Assembly (NCBI RefSeq): GCF_008831285.2
Contig: NC_045148.1
Coordinates: 13,184,802 to 13,248,801 of the forward strand
Origin: Nymphaea colorata
Lineage: Eukaryota > Streptophyta > Magnoliopsida > Nymphaeales > Nymphaeaceae
Direction of reading: 5' to 3'
DNA length: 64,000 nucleotides
Below the pieces are notes generated by a model that saw nothing but the letters and a program-made list of their open reading frames with translations, searched no databases and was not told where the DNA came from. The position numbers were made by a program, and so were the translations under genes. This document shows positions 58,263 to 64,000 of this stretch, piece after piece. Positions within the stretch are counted from its first letter, which is position 1. Each line of letters starts with the position of its first letter.

Positions 58263-59256
58263 ATGGCTAAAGAGATGACCTCCAAGACCGATGTTACCTT
58301 TGACACGGGCAGCAATACCAAGAGCGAAAATTTGCCTGTTCAAGTCACCTCTATTCGGCTGAACAAAGACAATGATCTCTATTGGTCTGCTGCGCTTGAA
58401 ATTGGGATCACTAGTCGCGGTCGTCTGCCCTATATCACTGGGGAAAAACCTGCGCCTAGTAAAACTAATCCTGGATGGGTGACTTGGGCGTTGGAAGATA
58501 GTCAAGTTAAGGTTTGGATTATTAGTTCTGTTTCTGCTGATATTCAGCCCCTTATTTTACGAAAGTTGACCTCATATGACATGTGGACTGTGCTTGCGAG
58601 GATGTATGGCCGTAAAAAGAGAATCCTGCGTACATACCCAGATTAAACGCAGTATCTATTCTCTTAAACAGGGTGACTTGTCTGTGGCATCCTTCTATGC
58701 AGCCCTGAAGACTAAATGGGATGAACTGGATTATCATGTGAATGATGACTGGAATTGTGGTTCTGATAATGAACTGTACTGACAGAAAGAATGGATGGAC
58801 CGCACTTTTATTTTTCTGGGAGGTCTGCGTGATGAGTTTGAATCCATTAGGAGTCAAATTCTCGACTGTGACGAGACCCCTGGAATTGAGGAGGTGTATG
58901 CCCACGTGGAATTTGAGGAACAACGCCGTCAAGTGATGCATATTGACTCTAGTCATGGTAGCTTACCCTCTGCTTTTGTTAGTCGTGCTCCAGGGACTGG
59001 GCAGCGTCCTATTCGGCATTGCAGTCATTGTAACAAGTTGGGACACTCAGTTGATTTTTGTTGGGATCTTCATCCTGATGAGAAGAGGCTCACTCGTGGT
59101 CGTCCTCCCTCTGGCAGGCGGGGTCCTCCTGTGCCCAATACTAACTCTCCCAGTGTTAAAAAATCGAAGTTTTCCTCTGACCAAATCAAGGAATTACAAG
59201 CTTACATCAGCCGGTTATCTACTACTAAGGAGGAAGCCTCCACGTCTGAGGGAGCT
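58263..59256 (+). pseudogene. Element 3 gag
   Basis: From MAKEMTSKTDVTF the frame covers a copia gag (W-S-A-A-L-E-I-G, W-A-L-E-D-S-Q-V-K-V-W-I), shifts frame near 58620 after M-Y-G-R-K-K-R, and continues with S-I-Y-S-L-K-Q-G-D. The zinc knuckle is C-S-H-C-N-K-L-G-H-S-V-D-F-C (about 59020-59060). Stops: TGA at 58780 (expected W) and TAG at 59257 (expected Q). The GC-rich leader before it (57955-58215) has no clear coding role. Confidence 0.85.
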
Positions 59257-59757
59257 TAGTTAGCCCAAGCTCTTGTTGCCACAAGTGATCAAGGTAATCC
59301 CTTACTTGGTGATTGGGTAGTTGACAGTAGAGTTACTCATCATATGACAGGAAACCCTAAGATGTTTCAAGAGTACAAATTGTCTTCAAGGCAGCAACGC
59401 GTATCTATGGCTGATGGGTCCTCGATCTCTGTGGCTGAAAAAGGGAGTTTGTCCTTATTAAATAAATATCGTCTGCATAATGCTCTTCATGTTCCCAATA
59501 TTCATGTGAATTTGTTATCTGTCAGTAGTATTACCAAAGAACTCAATTGTAATCTAATTTTCTCTGATGAACATTGTACCTGCAGGACTTGGTGACGGGG
59601 AAGAAGATTGGGATTGGTTCGGTTATTGATGGCCTCTACAGACTGCCCGTACAAGTTGCCTCTGCTCTTATCTCAACCACTAGCAGACAGTTGACAGGCG
59701 TGGAGGACAGGTCTAGCATTATGAGATGGCACGAGCGCCTTGGACATCTCTTGTGTC
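59257..59757 (+). pseudogene. Element 3 protease and start of integrase
   Basis: The protease box is W-V-V-D-S-R-V-T-H-H-M-T instead of the family D-S-G-A-T-H-H-M-T. Both changed residues (G to R, A to V) fit single G-to-A/C-to-T changes and destroy the active-site loop. H-V-P-N-I-H-V-N-L-L-S-V-S follows. One frameshift lies near 59590 before Q-D-L-V-T-G-K-K. The sequence ends in the integrase zinc-binding part. Confidence 0.85.
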
Positions 59758-60002
59758 ACGACCCAATTTTTGACACCAAAATTTTTTTTCTTTCTTTAAT
59801 ATAGATCATAGCGGAAACAACATTGTGTCATGACCAGAACATCAAACATTGTTTTATTTCCATAATAAAATACTTGGACCCAAACAAAAATAACCACCAA
59901 TCCTCAAAACCGACGCAGTGTCCAGAATGCCAATGCCCATCCATCACAAGACTGAAGTCGTCGCTCCAAAGCCAAAATCTATCAAGGACTACTTGTAGAT
60001 AG
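59758..60002 (+). other. Unidentified insert between two copia elements
   Basis: It begins TGTCACGACCCAATTTTTGACACC, continues A/T-rich, then CCAAAGCCAAAATCTATCAAGG. Motif TCACGACCC near a TATAGATCATAGCGG stretch recalls LTR sequence of other retroelements, but borders and family are unknown. Confidence 0.3.
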
Positions 60003-60224
60003 TGTTGAACAAGAAAAGTTTTATGTTTTAGGAGGTTCCTTATAATATTAAAGAGTTATAAGATCTCTTTAATATTTTCCTTATTTTCCATTGAGTTATT
60101 TTGTAAATCCCTTTTTTCCCTAATCTCTTTTATAAGAGAGATGAGTGTTATCGTAATAGGGAGTTCTGAAGGTTCAATCTCACGGCAGCTTCTCTCTCTC
60201 ACTCTCTTCTTCTTCGCTGCAACA
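60003..60224 (+). repeat. Element 4, 5' LTR
   Basis: About 222 bp, TGTTGAACAAG...CGCTGCAACA. The right end is set by the primer site. The left end is the best TG start but could be 21 bases further in (60024). Confidence 0.7.
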
Positions 60225-60236
60225 TGGTATCAGAGC
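60225..60236 (+). other. Element 4 primer binding site
   Basis: TGGTATCAGAGC directly after the LTR, matching initiator tRNA-Met. Confidence 0.9.
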
Positions 60237-60877
60237 TACGGACGTGACTGGAGACTTGAAGCACACAGCCAGCGCGCGGACGTGACGCACACCATCGGCG
60301 ATCCTCCGTCTCCTTTTAGGCTTGATCTCTTCTACTTCCTCCGTTTTCTTTCTCCTTCACCTCTCGCCTGTTCTAGTTGCTGTTTTCCAGCAACGGAACA
60401 GTGTGGAGGAGTCTATTCACGCTAGGAGAGATGCGTGAATAGACTCCAGCCGTGGATTTTTCAGAAGTGTATATAGTATCGCAGCTGTGTGGGAGTCTGC
60501 GCTGATTAATCGCCTATGATTTGATATGTTATATGATCAACGCAGCCAAGTGGAGGACTGCTATCTATGACGTCTATGGCAAGTTTATGTTGATGGTTTT
60601 ATTTGTTGTCGTTATTCATGATCTGTGAAGGATAAACTGTGGTACAACAGCGGTAGATGCATAAATAGATAAGTCGTTGGTCAGCGCAAACAATACAAAC
60701 AGTGGAGATTCGTTTTCAGTTGTGGGCTTGCTGATAGCAGCGTTTTTCTGTCTTCAGATTGCAGTCTTCTTTGTTGTGGTATTGCTGTCAACAGTTGGAC
60801 AGCAGGTTGATTGTTTCTGCGCATCTAACGTTGCCGTGTGGGACGTCTGTTCTTGTTGATCAGTTTCTTTTTTCAAT

Positions 60878-60963
<86 letters not shown>

Positions 60964-61000
60964 TCTCGCTATTGGTGGTTGATCTCTTGTGGACAGATTT
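60237..61000 (+). other. Element 4 untranslated leader
   Basis: Non-coding leader between primer site and gag with a pure (TA)n tract at about 60881-60960. A short inverted repeat CGTGAATAGACTCC/GGAGTCTATTCACG spans about 60407-60446 and could form a strong stem in the RNA. Confidence 0.6.
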
Positions 61001-61750
61001 ATGATGGCTGAAAGTAATAAATCTGATTTTTCTCATGAAGTTAAAAGTGGAGGAAATCCATTTTCGTATGGTTCTACTGTAAAGTTAGATGGATCTAACT
61101 ATGAGATTTGGTCTCGTGTGTTTATGATGTCTGTGATTGGACATCAAAAGTAGCATGTTATAGAAGAAAACGAACCTGTTGAAAAGAGTGAAAAATATAG
61201 TTCATGGAAGAGAGATAATAATATTGTCATGTCATGGATCATGAATAGTGTGCAACCCCAAATTGCATCAACTATTGCATACTACACCTCGGCTAAGCAA
61301 ATGTGGGATTTCTTGAAACAAACTTACTCGAATGACAGGAATATTAGCAAAATATTGCAGGTAGAGGAGGAACTACTTAATCTGCAACAGGGTGACCAAA
61401 GTCTTGCTCAGTACTTCGCTTCCCTTAAGTCCATCTCTGAGCGACTTAAAACATTACGTCCTCCATGTCCAACATGTTATAAGACCCATGGTGAACAGTC
61501 TATGGTTGCAAAATTCCTACAGGGTCTCTCCTCTGAATATGCAGTAGCAAAGGCTCAGATGCTGACTGGAGTAGAAATCCCTGATCTAGCTGAAGCCTAC
61601 AACAGGCTTAGTCGTCTTGCTGTGACCCTCTCTTCACCTGCCAGTGATATCCATGCCTCTGCCTTAGCAGCTTCAAGAGGACGTGGACGCGGTTTATTCA
61701 GGGGAAGAGGCATGGGCCGTGGGTCAGGAGGAGGTCGGGGGAGATTTTAG
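61001..61750 (+). pseudogene. Element 4 gag
   Basis: MMAESNKSDFSHEVKSGGNP, then L-D-G-S-N-Y-E-I-W-S-R-V (copia gag start). It stops at TAG 61151 after I-G-H-Q-K, and continues in the same frame with W-I-M-N-S-V-Q-P, A-K-Q-M-W-D-F-L-K-Q-T-Y-S and a G-R-G-rich tail. A second TAG (61748) falls directly before the zinc knuckle C-T-Y-C-G-K-I-G-H-L-E-D-K-C, which follows in frame. Confidence 0.9.
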
Positions 61751-63250
61751 TGCACTTATTGTGGGAAAATAGGTCATTTGGAAGACAAATGTTGGGATAA
61801 ATATGGTCGTCCTACTGCAGCGCTAGGCAAAAATGTTACATCAAAGCTGCGGAAGAACTCTTTACAGTCTTCTATTGGAGCGGCCCAAGCAGCGTCATCA
61901 GTAGTAGATGGGTCTTTATCTTCTTCTCAGCCTGAGACAATGACTGTGAGTATCAATAAGTCAGAGTATGAGGACTTTCTAGCACACAGATCTACTCAGC
62001 CATCGGCCTCCACAGTTATGACTGACAGCGCCATGTCTGTTGACACTATCTCACATGATACAGGTACTACTTGGATTATTGATTCAGGGGCATCGAGGTA
62101 CTTTTGTAGTACGCCTTTTATGTTTACTATGCTGTGCTACACTCACTACCTCAGATACGTCATGTGAGACTTGCAGATGGTAGATTGTATGAGATATGGA
62201 GATATCAAGATCTCTCAATCTATGACTATTCCCAATGTGTTATATGCTCATAAGTTTCCCACAAATTTGTTATCTGTCGGACAATTGGTTAATGATTTAC
62301 ATTGTCGTGTTACGTTTGATTCTGGTTTATGTTCATTTCAGGACTTGCCAACTGGGAAGACGATTGGTGGAGGCTATGAGAAAGGGGGCATCTACTTCAT
62401 GTCGGATCCCGTGGGTATTGCAGCATCATCGATCACATCGTTGTCCTCCTCGTTCCAGTGGCATCTCAGACTTGGTCATCCATCTGTCTCCAAGCTCCGT
62501 CATCTCCTTTCACATCTCTCCTTACCAGAGTCGTTCCAGTGTGAAGCTTGTCAACTTGGCAAACACACTCGTAGTAGTTATTCATCGAGTCTTAGTACGT
62601 CCAGTTGTGGACTATTTGATCTTCTTCATGTTGATGTGTGGGGTCCTAGCAGAGTTGCTAGTAGGTCAAGATTTCTTTATTTTCTTGTCATCGTAGATGA
62701 TTATTCTCGAGTCACCTGGGTTTTCCTTTTGAAGGAAAGGTCTGAAGTCGTATGTACTCTCAAAAACCTTATTATTGAAATAAAGACCCAGTTTGGTATT
62801 CTTGTTAAAAACATTCGCACTGATAATGCTCTTGAGTTTAAGACATCTACCTTAATGAAGTTTTACTCAGATAATGCCATTTCTCCTCAGTTTACATGTC
62901 CCCATACTTCCCGGCAAAATGGAATAGTTGAGCGAAAACATCGTCAACTTTTAAATGTGGCTCGTTCCCTTATGCTTCATACTAATCTCCCTGCATATTT
63001 TTGGAGAGATGCTATTCTTACTGCTTGCTACTTAACCAATCGTTTACCCTCATCCTCCATTGATAACCAGATCCCCATTAAACTTGTGCACCCACAAAGA
63101 TCCTTGTTTCCAGTAGCTCCCAAAGTATTTGGTTGCACATGCTTTGTTCACATTCTTGGACCCACACGTGACAAATTGGGAAAGCCATTAAATGCATTTT
63201 CATTGGCTACTCCAGAAACCATAAAGGCTACAAATGCTTTGATCCCTTGA
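61751..63250 (+). pseudogene. Element 4 protease and integrase
   Basis: Protease box W-I-I-D-S-G-A-S (62075-62098) is intact, but the frame breaks around 62120-62170. Integrase then runs open for 359 codons: H-L-R-L-G-H, C-E-A-C-Q-L-G-K (zinc part), the catalytic residues in H-V-D-V-W-G-P, R-T-D-N-A-L-E-F and N-G-I-V-E-R-K-H, then the end with K-V-F-G-C. A one-base shift near 63183 puts the K-C-I-F-I-G-Y-S end of integrase into the next frame. Confidence 0.9.
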
Positions 63251-64000
63251 CTCAAAAAGAGTATATCAGTGCGGATGTCACATTCTTTGAGTCTCAACCT
63301 TATTATAGCCTCACTCCTATGTCTACTGAGATGCCACGGTCTCCAGACCCACTACCTATTCCTCCTATTCCTTTGGAGTCGTTCCCTGTTGAATCTCCTT
63401 CGTCTGTTGTGTCTAAGTTTCATGATCCACCGCTGGTCTACACACGTCGACAGGACCCTTCTCATAATCTTTTGCCAACCGTTTCTCAGGAGGTAAGTAC
63501 ATCTGAAGCGCGTAGTCCTACTCATTCTGATCCTTGTCAAGACTTACCTATTGCTCTTCGCAAAGGCAGACGACAATGTACTTTACATCCTATATCTCAT
63601 TTTGTGTCTACTGATGGGGTTAGTAAAAATATGCAACAATTCATTCATGCTTTGGCTGCTCATACAGTTCCTACGTGTCACCAGCAGACCTTATTAGACA
63701 CCCAATGGAGACGGGCTATGCAAGATGAGATGGATGCCTTAGTGCAGAGGGGCACTTGGGAACTTGTTGATCCTCCTCCTCGATGTGATATTGTTGGCTC
63801 AAAGTGGGTATTCACAGTTAAGTATAATTCTGATGGTTCTTTGGCACGATACAAAGGTCGATTGGTTGCTAAGGGCTACACGCAGACCTATGGTGTGGAT
63901 GTCTTTGAGACCTTCTCTCCAGTTGCTCGGTTGGGAACCATTCGTCTTATTATTTCTGTGGCTGTCCACCATGACTGGCACATGTATCAACTGGATGTCA
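63184..64000 (+). pseudogene. Element 4 integrase end, linker and start of RT (cut by window edge)
   Basis: K-C-I-F-I-G-Y-S...K-G-Y-K-C-F-D-P, a P/S-rich linker with D-P-P-L-V-Y-T-R-R-Q-D-P-S, then M-Q-D-E-M-D-A-L-V-Q-R-G-T-W-E-L-V, R-L-V-A-K-G-Y-T-Q, F-S-P-V-A-R-L and Q-L-D-V at the edge. I see no stop in this frame from 63184 to the end. Compared with element 2 the same linker and RT are present, there with four stops. Confidence 0.85.

Larger units (their letters stand above)
57625..59757 (+). mobile_element. 3'-truncated Ty1/copia element (element 3)
   Basis: 5' LTR, primer site, a GC-rich leader, gag, protease and the first part of integrase are present. The element stops within the integrase HHCC region (H-E-R-L-G-H) at about 59757, where unrelated sequence starts. 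RT, RNase H and 3' LTR are missing. It is inserted after CTATGTAGT of P8, whose unoccupied version is at 23449. Confidence 0.9.
60003..64000 (+). mobile_element. Ty1/copia element (element 4), runs off the window
   Basis: 5' LTR, primer site, leader with an 80-base (TA)n tract, gag, protease, integrase and the start of RT are present; the rest lies beyond 64000. Same family as element 2 by linker and RT wording. At least two stops and three frameshifts are seen, so this copy is not autonomous, but it is the best preserved of the three at the right edge. Confidence 0.9.

Noticed and set aside
57930-58505. 191-codon minus-strand frame over the element 3 leader
   Set aside because: It lies antisense to leader and gag of a plus-strand copia element and is a by-product of GC-rich sequence.

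Overview
The window is nuclear DNA of a flowering plant. The evidence is exons with plant splice sites (donors GTATGT, GTATAG, GTGAGT; acceptors TTTGCAG), plant gene families (SUO-type BAH protein, chloroplast cysteine desulfurase, callose synthase, SKP1, U-box/ARM E3, tubby-like protein), several Ty1/copia retrotransposons primed by initiator tRNA-Met, and a rearranged badnavirus-like endogenous pararetrovirus. The SUO exon wording looks somewhat monocot-like, but the species cannot be fixed. Most of the window is non-coding, AT-rich and repetitive, with about ten long (TA)n tracts.

Layout. 1-8 kb: two exons of a SUO-like gene, a 1.07-kb duplicated block of unknown identity, one exon of a chloroplast cysteine desulfurase and a decayed RAB GTPase exon. 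8.1-15.3 kb: two overlapping, inverted partial copies of one badnavirus-like genome, A on + and B on -, both broken. 15.4-25.2 kb: blocks that recur, reordered, at 39.6-57.6 kb, plus an SKP1-like first exon behind a 204-bp tandem duplication. 25.9-29.0 kb: a 3.1-kb PIF/Harbinger-type element with TTA target duplications and a captured tubby-like exon. 29.5-43.6 kb: a callose synthase gene represented by three exons far apart. 44-47 kb: duplicated blocks, two decayed alpha-mannosidase exons and a U-box gene fragment. 47.6-53.0 kb: a complete but disabled copia element whose pre-insertion site survives in the paralogous block at 16.6 kb. 54-64 kb: three more copia elements, one 5'-truncated on the minus strand, one 3'-truncated, and one running off the right edge.

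No set of genes here forms a pathway. The window is best read as a place where exon-intron fragments of at least eight unrelated nuclear genes, viral DNA and retroelements have been copied, shuffled and broken. Two processes recur. Short direct tandem duplications (14-204 bp) occur in exons, UTRs, viral DNA and transposons. Nonsense changes in the retroelements look like C-to-T/G-to-A transitions. I found no convincing new multi-gene system. The most notable objects are the PIF-type element with its captured exon, the inverted viral pair, the occupied/empty copia site and the mosaic duplications. All identifications are from reading the sequence; no database search was run.
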